Shown here in pieces: positions 22,370 to 34,587 of a stretch of 64,000 nucleotides of DNA. Every line of letters begins with the position of its first letter. Position 1 is the stretch's first letter. Under the pieces are notes generated by a model. It saw only the letters and a program-made list of their open reading frames with translations. It had not been told where the DNA came from and ran no database searches. Source of the stretch: Luzula sylvatica (Eukaryota; Streptophyta; Magnoliopsida; Poales; Juncaceae); contig OX326956.1 in NCBI GenBank assembly GCA_946800325.1, forward strand, positions 38,347,082 through 38,411,081, in the 5' to 3' direction. Position numbers and translations under genes: made by a program.

Positions 22370-22848
22370 ATTGGGTCTACTTATACGATTCCAATTTGTT
22401 CTAGTTTTATATATCCATTTTCTAGTTTTTCTATGTCCTAGAGTTAAACCCAGAAATTTGTATTATTTTATTTTTATGTTTTCGGACATTTTCAATAAAA
22501 CCTTCTCTTAGAAGTATCATGATAATATTGTCAGTAATATTTGTAGATGTTATTCGAACGGTTTCTTTGTAGTCATATTAGCATTGCTTAGAGAATTTAT
22601 TAAGTCGGAAATTGTGTCCCTACTCAAGGTTAATTTGGTGGCGATGGATCGAGGATCATCGTGACCTTATACATAGATTAAGTCTCGGGAATAAATGTGC
22701 AAATCGGGTTAAGGTTATTGTCAACGATGTTGGCAGATTTTAACGGTGTAGGAGAGCAAGGGGTAGTCATCGACGACGGAAGTTGGCCGGAATGGTGACG
22801 GATAAGTTTGATTAAACTTATCTAATTCTAATTTTGTGGGTCGTGGAC

Positions 22849-22852
<4 letters not shown>

Positions 22853-22939
<87 letters not shown>
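22853..22939. repeat. (TA)n followed by poly-T
   Basis: About 30 TA units, then a run of about 27 T. Confidence 0.95.
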
Positions 22940-22943
<4 letters not shown>

Positions 22944-22949
22944 AGAAAC

Positions 22950-23440
22950 AAATATAATCGCAGTTTTCTTTAATGATAATACGTAACAGATCTATCTGTT
23001 TGCATTCACAAAAATTGAAATTATGAATTACTTCTAATTTTTATGTAATAAACATAGTCTTTTTTATTCTGATTTTTTTTATTATTTTACATTGTATACC
23101 TGATAAACAATTCACTTATTTTTTCTATTTTAGATATCCAATATATAATAGGGTCATTTAATAATACACCATGGACTAATGAAATGATCTTAATAAATCC
23201 AAATCGTCATTCTTCAGCAATCAAACTAGAAATTCCAGATCCTCTGGGATTTTTTCTGGATCAATGATAACTAAAAATCTAATGTTGTATCAATGAAATA
23301 CTCACAACAAAAACTTAAAGTATGCTCCCAAATGAAATAAATAACAAGTATAAGTTATTCAAATAAGAAGTTGAAGAAAAATACTCGCACCAAAAACTTA
23401 TTTAGATTCATACCTAGCTCAATAGTTTAATCAACAAAAG
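22950..23440. other. 3' flank of the phytocyanin gene
   Basis: AT-rich, no gene. It presumably includes the 3' untranslated region of the neighbouring minus-strand gene. Confidence 0.4.
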
Positions 23441-23447
23441 GAAGGCT

Positions 23448-24139
23448 TTACATGAATACTATGCCTACTATCACCAAGCAAACCCTAGAAACCCTTGAAA
23501 CCATTTTGGATGAAGAAGAAATGTGATGAGACGAGGGAGGTGAAATGGGTACCATTGCACGAGGGCTAGAAGAATTTAGAGCGGCCGAAGGAGGAGCTCG
23601 AGGTGGAGATATAGACAGAGATGGAGGTGGTGGAGACCTGCTCGCCATTACCGTCACAATAAGTTTCTCTCCTAATTCGCAACGACTGTGATTTCCACTT
23701 ATGAAGAAGAATGGACCCTCGCGACCTAGATCAAAGATCGACTTTCCTCCATATAGTTTGAGATAAGGGGCGTAAGTATTGCATTCATCATAGTGTTGCT
23801 TGCTCACGACCAGTACCGAATCCTCGTCTTTCTTGTACTCGAAAACTATTTCAAAAGAATCACAAGAAAAACAGAGAAAAAATATCAAACATGGAATCTA
23901 AAAAGCATGAAATATATTACTGTTTACATGACATATATTTTGTTTAGAGAGAAAAAATAAAAGATACCAAGTCTATCATAGACGTTAAATCGGTTTCTCT
24001 CAGCCCAATGATTGAAGGATTCAGAAGGATGAGCCACCCATCCTTCTTCTCCTCCCACATGGAATTCATGAGCTTTTGCTATGATCCAACAATAACTCAA
24101 AAGTACTGCCCCTATCAACAGACTATTCATGTTGCTCAT
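23448..24139 (-). CDS. early nodulin-like (phytocyanin-fold) protein, two exons
   Basis: Exon 1 is 24139-23968 and exon 2 is 23845-23448, joined across a 122-bp GT-AG intron (phase 1) at the place usual for phytocyanins. The product is 189 residues. It starts with a signal peptide (MSNMNSLLIGAVLLSYCWIIAKA), then the plastocyanin-like domain EFHVGGEEGW...NRFNVYDRLVFEY, with C79 and C113 as the likely disulfide. The copper ligands are missing: the first histidine position reads DS in KDEDSVLVV, and the GHC ligand is SRC. It is therefore of the early nodulin-like type, which does not bind copper. A Pro/Ser-rich stretch (about 128-160) and a hydrophobic end (CLVIVGIVFM) suggest arabinogalactan glycosylation and a GPI anchor at the plasma membrane. 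An ATG 25 codons upstream is in frame, but the chosen start gives a normal signal peptide. Confidence 0.9.
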
Positions 24140-24214
24140 CTCCTTCCCGAAAAGACTTGACCAAAAGAAAAAAATAGATGAAACAAATACGATGCCACTA
24201 TTTTGTAAGCACAA

Positions 24215-25535
24215 AACTTAAAAGGCCCAATTTCGGTTTCCAAGCATGCAATTGATAAACCTGGAACCAGTGGGAGCACGCCAGGTAGCAGGGCTGAGGG
24301 GTTTCACTTTTGCCACCATGCATGACGTTAGTAAGAAATTAGTATTTACTTAAGAGTTGTGTTTAATTGATGTCATAACCGAAGATTTAAGATGTTCCCG
24401 TTTTTTATTGACAAATTAATTATTAATTAAGGATTCTCTTTATTTTTTAATATTTAGAATATAATGCTGACGGGTTCGGATATAGTCCAACAATCGTTGA
24501 AGGATGTTCCGACCAATACATTAATGATAATTAGATGATGCTTTTGATAATGATTGTGATATTTTTTTTAAGGTTATTGTTGATGATGTGTATATAATAT
24601 TAAAAAAATATCATGAAAATCAGAATCCAATAATCATTAATATATTGATGAAAATCAGAATCCGATAATTATTAATGCATTGCAGAGTATTTTTCAACAA
24701 CTGTTGACCCAATGCTCACACACGTAATAATTTTGAATATATTGGAGGCCCAGCCCAAATCCTTGCACATTCAGTAAAAAAATTGAAATCATTGATTGAT
24801 GACCTTTGAATATAGTTAGGGGAGACAACAAAACAATAGAAGAAAAATATAACCAAGAAAAGTTGGCATGGGACATGTTATAGGGAGATAAAACAAATAT
24901 TGTGATACAAAAAATATAACAAAGATAATAGCATGGGATATGTTATATTCGAAATATTTTCACTCAACATATCGTGCAAAAAATTACCATACAAATAAGA
25001 TAATTGTATTAATTAAATGATTTTCGGTGTATCCATAAATTGTGAAATATCATAATCAATATCAATACTTTTTTATCTCGATCCACATAGTGGTAAAATC
25101 AATATCAATATCGATATTTTACCTTTGATTTCAATTTAATTCCTAACGCATAGATATATTTCACATTTAGTTTCGGGTACTATCCAAATGCACATATTTC
25201 TCGGAACTGGATCTAGCTATTATATTTTTTTCAGAAACAAAATATGAGTTCAAAACGATTTAAACCACAATACCAACAAAATGTTAAAGTATAATAATAT
25301 AAAATGATCATGTTATAAATTATATTTAGATATAACTAAAAATAAAAAACTTTATGATACTATTATATAATATTACATGTTTTAATATCCGGCAATGTTT
25401 CAATTTTATTCGGTCCAGTTTTGAAATGTAGTCGGATTCGGGTGGTATCATATCTGAATCCATGTGTGAAGAAATATACTGATACAAATTCGTATGATGA
25501 CTATCTGAATTGTACCCGAATTGTTCACACCTAAA
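24215..25535. other. intergenic sequence
   Basis: AT-rich, no gene. AAAATCAGAATCC(A/G)ATAAT is repeated twice near 24617 and 24653. Confidence 0.4.
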
Positions 25536-25990
25536 TTTTTTTTTTTTTGAGAAAAATAAAGTAGGTTCTTATATCCTACTTCTATTATTTTATTAATTGC
25601 AAAATGATTTTTACAATAATTTAAGCAAGTATTTTGAAGGTATTTGTCCTACACTAGCTAAAAATCACTAATCCTAAATACCTTCATATTAAACTTGCTT
25701 AACAATCCTTAAACTAAACAGACTGTAATAACCCGAACTTTAAATTCCAGGATAACAATTCCTTCTTTATCAGGAGTGTGAAAAACTTGAATTTGAATCC
25801 TTGGAATTTGTTTCCTTATTCTCTGCTTAGATTTACATTCCCGGTTGTTGTGACCTAGAGTATAAAAAGCATTCGGTCACCTCCTTTTCTTTCTCTTTCC
25901 AATCTCCTCATAGATCCGCCGCTTGAGCTTATCTGCTCTTCTTCTCTTCTACTTATTCCTCGTATTCACAGATTAACCTTTCAATCTCTA
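25536..25990 (-). mobile_element. 5'-truncated LINE, 3' UTR copy
   Basis: The minus strand reads like the 3' end of the LINE at 32-39 kb: shared GGTATTTAGGATTAGTGAT, TAGCTAG-GTAGG-CAAATA, TTGCAATTAATA and AGAAGTAGGATATAAGA-CCTA segments, ending in TATTTTTCTC plus a tract of 13 A (25536-25548 on plus). About 440 bp are recognisable. It contains only untranslated sequence, so it was truncated at integration or later. No target duplication was clear. Confidence 0.75.
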
Positions 25991-27230
25991 ATAAAATGGA
26001 GCAATGGAGTTCGATATGTGCAAATAAGAGTAACATAGTTACATGCACTTCATCTTTATATAATTATATTGTACAAACGATAAAACTATCATACAAAATT
26101 GTATAACAGACATTAATAGAGTTTCTAACAAATATCACAAATATATTGTGTAAACAAACTATTTAAGAATATCATTCCAAGTATTAATATGTATAATGAA
26201 TTTTCAAAAATGTTCCGACAAGTACATGTCAAATATTAAATTATATTGTACAAACATATAATGATATAGTGAGCATATAAAATGTATTGAATTAATGCAT
26301 TTTATATAATGATATAGTGAGCATATAATGATTATATTGTACAAACAAATAATGACAAAATCAAAGTTTCAAAATAAATAAAAGAAAATCTTGATTAATA
26401 ATTTAATATACATAAAACCGAAATATATATTTAAAATGTTATCCATTAACATTTTTTTTTAAAAGAACACAATTCTAAATTATACCGTAAGAAATAAACA
26501 ATCGAGCCATAATTTTATACGAAAATTATATATGAAGCCCCAATAACAGAAAAAATAACATCCTTGATGAGACGGCAAGAGATGATTAAGTATGTTGATT
26601 AGTATTATCAATTAATGATTTAATTGACCGTTTAATTGAATTGACATGTCAATTAACACTAATATTAACATATTATAAATTATTGATGTGTTAATCAAAC
26701 GCGTCAATTAACATTTAGTTGAGTCAATTAGAAATTCTAATCAATTCACTTTGTCACCTCATCAAAGATATTATGAATTTGTGATGAGTTTGGGAATTAA
26801 TTATATTTTTCTTACATATATGAATATAATTTATGTTACAATTAAAACAAAACTCAAAAAAAAAAAAAAATATAACACATGTCAAATTCTTATAACATGT
26901 TCTACATTATAACTATTGATGATTTGTAGGAATAACAAATGAAGAAAATGATTTCTCACCACCACACACCACAGCAATACTAAACAACCATATGTGTATT
27001 ATATCTTTGTTTCCAATTATCTTCGTATTAAAACAATTAAATATTAAATAAGTCCGAAGTGAACGAGGTAACCTCTGGTTACCTTAATTTTCATGTCCTC
27101 GGACTTGCAAAATTATCAGTTAGCTAAACATGACATAATTTATTACGAGGCCATCTACTCTTCCCCTCGGTTCCCCCTAATTATTTTCCCCGACCCCAAT
27201 TAATATTATAATTAGCATGATGAATTAACT
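25990..27230. other. intergenic sequence
   Basis: AT-rich, no gene. A near-duplicate AATGATATAGTGAGCATATAA occurs at about 26259 and 26309. Confidence 0.4.
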
Positions 27231-27238
27231 ATTAATAC

Positions 27239-27404
27239 CAGTATTTTAAATAGTGGCGCTATGACGCGCTATAACGAATTTTAGGAGGTAAATGTTGCAT
27301 CGTTTCGGAATTTAACTCTGCAACGTTTTGTTCTGCTGCAACGCTATAGCGGACTTCTATAGCATGAATCGTTCAAATATAGCAGTCGTAACGGTGTTAT
27401 AGCG

Positions 27405-27471
<67 letters not shown>

Positions 27472-27597
27472 TATTATTATAACAATCATAATAATGTTAA
27501 AACTAATAATAACATTAGTAATACTAAAAAAAATAATAAAATAATGATGATGATAATAATAATAATTATTATTATTATAATTATTATTAATATTATA

Positions 27598-27669
<72 letters not shown>

Positions 27670-28145
27670 ACAACAATAATAATCATTATTATCATTACAC
27701 AATAATAATAATTGTTATTAAATAATAGTAATAATAATAAATTATTATTATTATCGGTATTAAATAATAATAATAATAATAATAATTAATATTATTATTA
27801 TACAATAAGAATTCTTGTTATTAAATAATAATAATAATTATTATTATTATTATAGAAAGAATAAGATCAACAACATAAAATAATAATAATAATAAAAAAA
27901 ATTTAGAAATAAATTTTTAATTTATGTTAGTTTGTGAGGTTGATATAAAAAAGCATTCGATATAATTTTATTTATAATATTAGCCCGCTAAATTATATTT
28001 ATATGCATATTGTAGTGTTATAAAAATAATAATTTTGATCAAACTCCGCTGCGATGGTGAAATGACGCTATATCGGCCACTTACGCTAACCGCTAAATTA
28101 AACATCAAAAATGTTGCGTGCCGCTACACGCTATTTAAAACATTG
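27239..28145. mobile_element. hAT-type MITE expanded by ATT microsatellite
   Basis: Ends CAGTATTTTAAATAG and the complement of CAATGTTTTAAATAG, with subterminal inverse words around CGCTATA/TATAGCG. The exact 8-bp duplication ATTAATAC lies on both sides (27231-27238 and 28146-28153). The core (27405-27870) is almost wholly ATT/AAT repeats in both orientations, which explains the Ile-only and Asn-only open frames here. Confidence 0.9.
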
Positions 28146-28153
28146 ATTAATAC

Positions 28154-28835
28154 ATAATTAATAATTCTAAATATTTAGTACTAATTGTTAATTTGTAAGG
28201 ACCTTAATTACATATTATTTTTTTACTAATTATGCAATAACCGTTAACCAACTAAGCTAATTAAGCTGTTAACTGAGATTGGGAAAATCTACTCCAATTA
28301 GTCAAGTCGGGGTTTACTATGAGAAAATGTAAAAGAAATGAGGGGAGAAAGTATAATTTATTATTTATTATTGACAATGTTAAAGTATTGTTGTCGTAAA
28401 TTATGTATATATATGTTATAATTTTTGTAATTTTCGTGTTTTCGCGGTGTGTCGCGTCATCCAAATATATGATGTCTCTTTAGATTATCTAAGGATTGTG
28501 ATCAATTATAGTAGTGAAATTTTTCGAACATAGTTTTGTATATTCAAAAATATACAAACAATCATCATGCACCAATATGCATGGACCGTGTCCTTGTGAA
28601 TACTTTCTTATTTCTTTCTTCTCTTTTTTATTTTTCCATTTTCATTTCCAAAAACCTCCAATCTATTTCCGGTGCGAAAGAAGTGAAAAATACAAAAGGC
28701 TTTGATGTCAGTGGGATTTCCTCTTTGGATAATCCGCCAGGGAGATGAGAAAAGAGAACGACATGAGAAAATGCTATATCGAGAAGAGAAAAGAGAGAAC
28801 GACATCAAAAGAGTAAACGACAAGAAAGATTGTGG
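28154..28835. other. intergenic sequence
   Basis: No gene seen. The last 100 bases are GA-rich (repeated GAGAAAAGAGAGAACGACAT). Confidence 0.4.
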
Positions 28836-28839
28836 AAAC

Positions 28840-29005
28840 ATGTGAGCATTGGACACACGAAGACAACCGCAAACGTGTCAAGATGATGAGAGACGTGTGG
28901 GTGTGGGACGTACGACTAGTCACCAACGTGACATCAAGAAAGAAAAGCGAAGAAGAAAATGACCAATACTTCGAACGTGATCAATTTCACGTGGTATGGT
29001 TTTGT
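28840..29005 (+). mobile_element. relic of a family-A copia LTR
   Basis: GACAACCGCAAACGTGTCAAG, GAGACGTGTGG-TGTGGGACG, CTAGTCACCAACGTGAC and GATCAATTTCACG follow the same order as in the family-A LTRs at 17.9 and 47.3 kb, read on the opposite strand. Only the central ~165 bp is recognisable, with strong divergence; no ends remain. Confidence 0.75.
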
Positions 29006-29179
29006 CCTCCTACCGCATCAATTTCACGTGACCAATAAGTGCATTTCTAAAGAACTTCTTAAACTAATAAACACCTATAAAATAATATTGTTATTTGTAA
29101 AAATATAAATAAAAAAATGATATGATATAAAATAATTTATATTTATGTTTATTCTAAATAAAAAAATTATATTATTTAT

Positions 29180-29595
29180 TAAATTACTGTCACTATTAAG
29201 TTTCATATTATTTATAATTTTTATTGCATTTTGAATTAATAACAGATTATTAATATTATATAATTAATAATATGTTTCTACATATATCGTATGATTCATT
29301 ATTTTAATATTTGATATTGTATGAAATATTGTGAACAACAACGATATAATATTTTTTGTTATGTTTTTTGTAGAATCGTGTTATACTTCATATATTATTA
29401 TATAATGAGATTAATATTAGTGCAATTGTTTGATTAAGAAAATGAGATTTTTTGCTATCGTAATATAAAATAATTATAAAATATATACATAATTATAGAC
29501 AAATATGTTCAAATAATTTCATTATGAAATAATATTATCAATATTATCATACGTATTAACATTTTTATAATTAACATTTTCGCCGCTCGCTGCGA
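29180..29595. repeat. dispersed AT-rich repeat, copy 2
   Basis: Resembles 15.4-15.75 kb (GATATAATATTTTTTGTTATG and surroundings). Beyond it, up to about 30060, no feature was seen except a short CT tract near 29730. Confidence 0.35.
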
Positions 29596-30069
29596 ACATT
29601 CTTGATCTGGTTTCCTTGATATTTAGGAAACTGGAATATTGGACGTGACGAACAAACATTTCAGATCTGAAACATAAATGCAAACAAAAATTGCTTTGAC
29701 CAACGTCCCAACATGCACATGCTTTGCCCTCTCTCTCTCTCTCATTTATCTCTGAAATTCAGGAATTACAAAAACAAACATACGTAGCACATTGAAGGAT
29801 TAATAGTATAACTACTAAAAAGTATTATATACACTGGGAGAAAAAGATTGTATATCTTTTTTTTTTTTTTAAATTCTTAGACATATATATATTATATATA
29901 TATTGACATATTTCGTACAAAATCACATGTCGAGAAAATAAACGTCATTAAACTCTTTAAGCCTATGATACTTAATTCTATAATCTATTACATAAACTCG
30001 AATACAAAAAATTTCTCGAAATAAATTTTTCTGCACAATTGTCTTCATAGATATGACATCGATAAAAAA

Positions 30070-30880
30070 TGTTTAAACCTCGGGTTCTTGCAGATTTTGG
30101 GATTAGGTCAATGGGTATGAGGAGAATCGATGGGAGAACAAAACGAAAGGGAGAAAAATCGCGAAAAAACGCACTTTCCGTAACTCTCAATGTCGAGCAC
30201 TCTACTAGGCGACTATCCGGCGACGATCATACCAGATTAGACCGATTGAAACCGGTTGCCGTGCACGGTCAGACCGATTGATGATCGGCAATGATTGATA
30301 CCAGATCGTACCAAATCGTACTAGATCAGGAGAAGAAAGGCTATCGGGTCTTGTGCACGATCAGTGGTTGCCGTGCGACCTCCTGAAGCTGCAGAAGCCG
30401 GCTGGGTTCGACCTTCACCTCTTTGTCAGCCTCCGCGTCACCTCTTCGTCTATCGCCGCGTCTCCCCTACGTATATTCTCGCGTCTCCTCTTCTTTGTTG
30501 CCGCTTCCCCTTCTCGTCACTCTTCTCCGCCGTGTTGCCCCTTATAGGGTTTCGTCGCCAAGATCGCCGAAAAATCGTCCCTCTAGCGGTTTCTTTCGAT
30601 TGATGTAATTGAAAGGAGGAGAAGGGGCGACGCACCGATCGTGCACGGTCACTGTCATGGTAGAAGAAGATGGACCTCGCCAAAAGCTATTGAGCAGTTG
30701 GATTGGTAACCGTCGGTTAGGGTTAGAGGTAAATTAGAGTTACTGTGACGAGAATTGAGGCAGGGAGAGGGGACGAGCAGAGGAGGAGGCGTCCTGCGAC
30801 GGTGGCCTAGGCCGTCAGGGATCGGAGAGAATCGCCGGAGGGCCTGCTGTGGTGGCAGTTTTTATCGCACCTTGATAAGA
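30070..30880. other. GC-richer island without recognised gene
   Basis: Unlike its surroundings this stretch is GC-rich with many CpGs, CT-rich clusters (30450-30540) and several frames of 60-79 codons on both strands, none with a known motif. GTGCACGGTCA and related words (GTGCACGATCA) recur at about 30260, 30353 and 30640. It could be the 5' end of a transcript, an old LTR or a captured gene piece. I cannot tell which. Confidence 0.4.
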
Positions 30881-30915
30881 TAGAGGAGAGGAGCTAAAAG
30901 AAATAATTAATGTTT

Positions 30916-30919
<4 letters not shown>

Positions 30920-30988
<69 letters not shown>
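30920..30988. repeat. (TA)n microsatellite
   Basis: About 34 TA units. The following 300 bp contain repeated AAATATGATATTTT words and nothing coding. Confidence 0.95.
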
Positions 30989-30991
<3 letters not shown>

Positions 30992-31449
30992 TATTTATCC
31001 TTTTGAAAATCTTATTTACCCTTTCATAAATCTAAAAGGGAAATATGGTATTTTTTATTTTTAAAAGGATAAATATGATATTTTTGGGTTTTTACAAGGG
31101 TAAAATAGTAATTTTAAATGTTATCGGTTAGTTTTGAGGAGAAATTGGATGGTTTTTAATTTTTGATTAAATATGATATATTTAGATTTATGAAAGGGTA
31201 AATATGATATTTTAATTTTAAGTAGGATAAATATGTAATTTCAAGTTAAAAAAAAAAAGATAAGTATGTAAATCCGCTTACTATTATAAAAAAAATGTAA
31301 ATCTGCTTACTTAATAATATCATTAAGTTTATTATAAGTGCAATATTAAGATAGTGTCTAAAGCTTTATGGAAGATTGTATACATGAATGGAATATGATA
31401 TTCATGTCATTAGTGCATGATTAGGCAAACAACTTGAATTAATTTCGAA

Positions 31450-31915
31450 TGGGGCCTAGCTAGCTCAAAATTGAGCCGCGTTCGAGTCGGACCTAACTCG
31501 CTTAAATTATACTCGTAATGATATTGGATTGTAGCTGATTATCGTTATGTTATTATTATATTATTTATGTTGGACTTTATGGAATGATTTTATTTTGTTG
31601 GTAGATATTCATTAGTTCCTAAACTTGAAATAATATAATCTTTTTTGAAAAATACTCAAAATTTCGGACCGAACTGATCTATGATATACGAGTTAGAATC
31701 GAGTCGAACTTGAGTTATTTTAGAAACTGGAAACTATTTCGAGTCATAATCAGTCAAACCGAGCTCGCTCAAGCCAAATCAAGTCGATCTTGAACTTTCT
31801 GTACGAGCATTACGACAATTTCGAGGCGAGCCAGCTCGAGTTTTACTTCAAGTCGAGTTCGAGCTAGATCCAGCTCGCTCGAACTCCACTCGTTTGCAGC
31901 CCTGGCCCCTATCAA
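31450..31915. repeat. GAGCTCG-rich dispersed repeat
   Basis: Dense in GAGCTCG, CTCGAACT and CGAGTCG words, ending GTTTGCAGCCCTGG. This is the look of a widespread plant non-autonomous hAT element, but the left end and target duplication are not clear. Confidence 0.4.
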
Positions 31916-32044
31916 CATGCCACTACCACATTGCATTAAAATACGTTAACTATCTTTCTGTATCTATTTGTAAATTGTAGCCGCAGGATGAAGCAAATGA
32001 TTCAGGTCATATTAGAATATTGGTCTTCAAAATGAAGTCTTGTT

Positions 32045-32620
32045 GATGTTTTCTTGCTCTGGTCTTCTCCGGTGATTCCCTCCGGTAATCTCTTCTCTGG
32101 TCTTCTCCAGTGTTTTTTCTCCTACGTGTTCTTTTCTGGTTCTCGTTCTTCTCCGGGGAATCTCAAGATAGTCAAATCAAAACCAAGGAGAAAAACAAAA
32201 CCAAATACCAACAAGAAGAGATCAAGATTGGTGAAGTTCAAGCGAGGAAAGAAGATAAGAGGAATTACAGAACTCGATCTGCCTTCTCTAAATTCGGCAA
32301 CTAAACCCTCAAATCTTAAACCTCTAAACCATAAAATTCAAAGACCAATTATACAAACCAATCACGAATATACCACTGATAAATCCAAAACAAAAAAACA
32401 CAAAGAATTACAACACTGACAACCACCATGGAGGATTCATGAGGAAGAGGTAGCTTGAGTTTTCATATCAGCAGCCAGTTGACCACCAAGCTCTCCAGTA
32501 GGACAAGATCTCCAGTGATTCCAAGGTTGCGATTCCAAGGCTGCGAGCTCTCCAGTAGGGCAAGGTCTCCATTGATTCCACGGCTGCAAGCTCTCCACCA
32601 AGCTAAGTTTTCTCTCTAGT
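32045..32620 (+). promoter_or_regulatory. LINE 5' leader with tandem duplication
   Basis: CT-rich, with GGTCTTCTCC repeated three times in the first 115 bp. A ~57-bp unit (AGCTCTCCAGTAGG-CAAG...) is duplicated at 32489-32546 and 32547-32600. L1-type elements carry an internal promoter here. A 121-codon frame (32054-32419) precedes ORF1; it shows no domain and I do not call it a gene. Confidence 0.55.
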
Positions 32621-34552
32621 ATGAGTTCAAAACATACCTACATTCAAGCCCTGAAAAATAATAATACAAATAATTGGACATTAGTTAATCATAAGAAACA
32701 GTCGAAGCCAAAAATCAACCAAAATGATAATAATAATATGAAATGTTTTAGGTGTTTATCTCATGAACATTTAAGGGCAGAATGTAGAGAACCTATACGG
32801 TGTCTAAGGTGTCATAGATTAGGGCATATTAAGAAATATTGTTATACAAAATTAGGTCAAAATGACAAACCTGTTTTGAAGACTTATTTTCAAACAGTCC
32901 CTAATCTACATGATAAACAAGGAACACAATATCTAGATCAGAACCAAATTGTCATTAATTTATCTAAAAATTATAATAATTCTATGCCTGAAATTATAAC
33001 AAAGGAAATAGTTATTAGAGACTTACCAGATAGATATTGCAATCCCTTGGTATTAGCTAAAATGACTGAATCCATTGGTACCCTTATTTCAGTTGGATCT
33101 TATATTCCTACAAAACTAATAGAGATTAAAATATTAGTAAACTGCAATAAAAATATAGTAATTCCAAATTCAATCAAAATAATTGATGATGATAGTATAA
33201 CAATATTACCTATTAAGGAGATTAAATCACTGGCTAGTACATCATCAAACTCTGATAAACCCTCAGTAAACATCACAGGGATAATAGATAAAGGGGGGGA
33301 AAACAAGAAAAATAATAAAAAAACAGTTGAAAATAAACAAAATCAAACAAGGAATCAAAAAGATAAAAGGCCAATGGAAATTAAAAATAATAGAAATAAC
33401 ACTAAAATAACTAAAATATGGCAAAAGAAAAAGAAGATAGTAAGTTTTTGGAGAGTGAAAAATAAGGAAATCATTAAAGCAAATCAAATAATATCAGAAA
33501 TGAGTCAGGAAATAAACAGTAAAGGAAGGGAACAAGTAATAGAGAGGAAATTGACAATTTTGCCCTCAGAAAAGGATATTATCATTGGGCTTGAAGGGAC
33601 TAAGGGACTATTCCAAATCAATCTTTCTAATCTCAATAAAATTCTTAAGCCATATTATTCTTCTCAGGGACTAAATTGCAAAAAAGCAAAACCTATAAAT
33701 TCCAAATCTTCCATCTCAAAAATTAATGCCTTATGTAATTCATTATCATTTCAATTAACACCGAAAGGATTAATAATAGTTTCAAACCATGTTCCAACAA
33801 CACAAGCAGTGATCAAATCTGCAAGTGTTCAGCCAAACTTCTCACTTCAAGCCACAGATTCCTTATCTAAACCTCAAGAAATTCAAAATAATTCTCAAGA
33901 GCCAATTCAGATACTAAATGAGATCCCTACCAAATCCTTAGTACACATAACAAATCCTCAGCAAGAAATAATAAATCTAGATACTCAAGAGGAAAATATT
34001 ATGGTACCTACTAATAATTCAGTACCCTCATTTAGTAAGAATTTTGATACTTATTCTCCAAGTATAGTTTCTGAAAGCAAACAAACAAAAATAAAGGATT
34101 ATTTTAATCAAATTGTAATTAATAGTAATAATAATAAAGGAAAAGATACCCTAAGGGAGAGTCAAGATGAGAAAAAGGAAGGTGGAGAACATAATATCGA
34201 CGAGAGGATAAAGGAACACCAAAACATGCAAAAACAACCAAGTAATAAAAATATTATTAAACACAAAGTTGATGAACAAAGGAGAAGTTCTAGATTATTA
34301 AGCAAACAAGCAGGTCATTATTCCTCTCCAGTTGAAAAGGCTCAATTAAATAAATATAAAGAAATTCAAAAAGAGAGAAGTAGAAAAAATAAATTAAAAA
34401 TAAACCCCATGGAAAATAAAATATCTCTGGAAGATACACAGGAATTAAATAGCACAGAAGATATAATTAGAGCTCTTTCCTCTACAGGTATAGAAATCAC
34501 TGATAATATCCATGATCAAATTAAAAGTATGATCGAGGATCATAGTAATTAA
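32621..34552 (+). CDS. LINE ORF1 protein, zinc-knuckle RNA-binding
   Basis: 643 residues. Two adjacent CCHC knuckles lie near the N-terminus: CFRCLSHEHLRAEC (41-54) and CLRCHRLGHIKKYC (60-73). They are followed by an RRM-like DUF4283-type region (about 122-200, IVIRDLPDRYCNP...). The rest is long, Lys/Asn/Gln-rich and probably disordered, with basic clusters such as KIWQKKKKIV. In plant L1 elements ORF1 binds element RNA and forms the ribonucleoprotein that carries it back to the nucleus. The order knuckles-first is known among plant ORF1-like proteins. Its stop lies 35 bp before ORF2, so ORF2 is probably reached by reinitiation. Confidence 0.9.
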   Translation: MSSKHTYIQALKNNNTNNWTLVNHKKQSKPKINQNDNNNMKCFRCLSHEHLRAECREPIRCLRCHRLGHIKKYCYTKLGQNDKPVLKTYFQTVPNLHDKQGTQYLDQNQIVINLSKNYNNSMPEIITKEIVIRDLPDRYCNPLVLAKMTESIGTLISVGSYIPTKLIEIKILVNCNKNIVIPNSIKIIDDDSITILPIKEIKSLASTSSNSDKPSVNITGIIDKGGENKKNNKKTVENKQNQTRNQKDKRPMEIKNNRNNTKITKIWQKKKKIVSFWRVKNKEIIKANQIISEMSQEINSKGREQVIERKLTILPSEKDIIIGLEGTKGLFQINLSNLNKILKPYYSSQGLNCKKAKPINSKSSISKINALCNSLSFQLTPKGLIIVSNHVPTTQAVIKSASVQPNFSLQATDSLSKPQEIQNNSQEPIQILNEIPTKSLVHITNPQQEIINLDTQEENIMVPTNNSVPSFSKNFDTYSPSIVSESKQTKIKDYFNQIVINSNNNKGKDTLRESQDEKKEGGEHNIDERIKEHQNMQKQPSNKNIIKHKVDEQRRSSRLLSKQAGHYSSPVEKAQLNKYKEIQKERSRKNKLKINPMENKISLEDTQELNSTEDIIRALSSTGIEITDNIHDQIKSMIEDHSN

Positions 34553-34587
34553 TACTATGATCAAGAACTGGGAGTTAAAATTATTAA

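Noticed and set aside
23448..23888. Second-exon frame of the phytocyanin gene as a separate gene starting MIFFLCFSC
   Set aside because: The first residues are intron; joining exon 1 at the GT-AG sites restores the phytocyanin domain exactly.
27397..27702. Frames coding poly-Asn or poly-Ile
   Set aside because: Products of ATT/AAT microsatellite.
32054..32419. 121-codon frame in the LINE leader as a third ORF
   Set aside because: No motif, low-complexity basic content and not seen in L1-type elements; leader sequence is the simpler reading.
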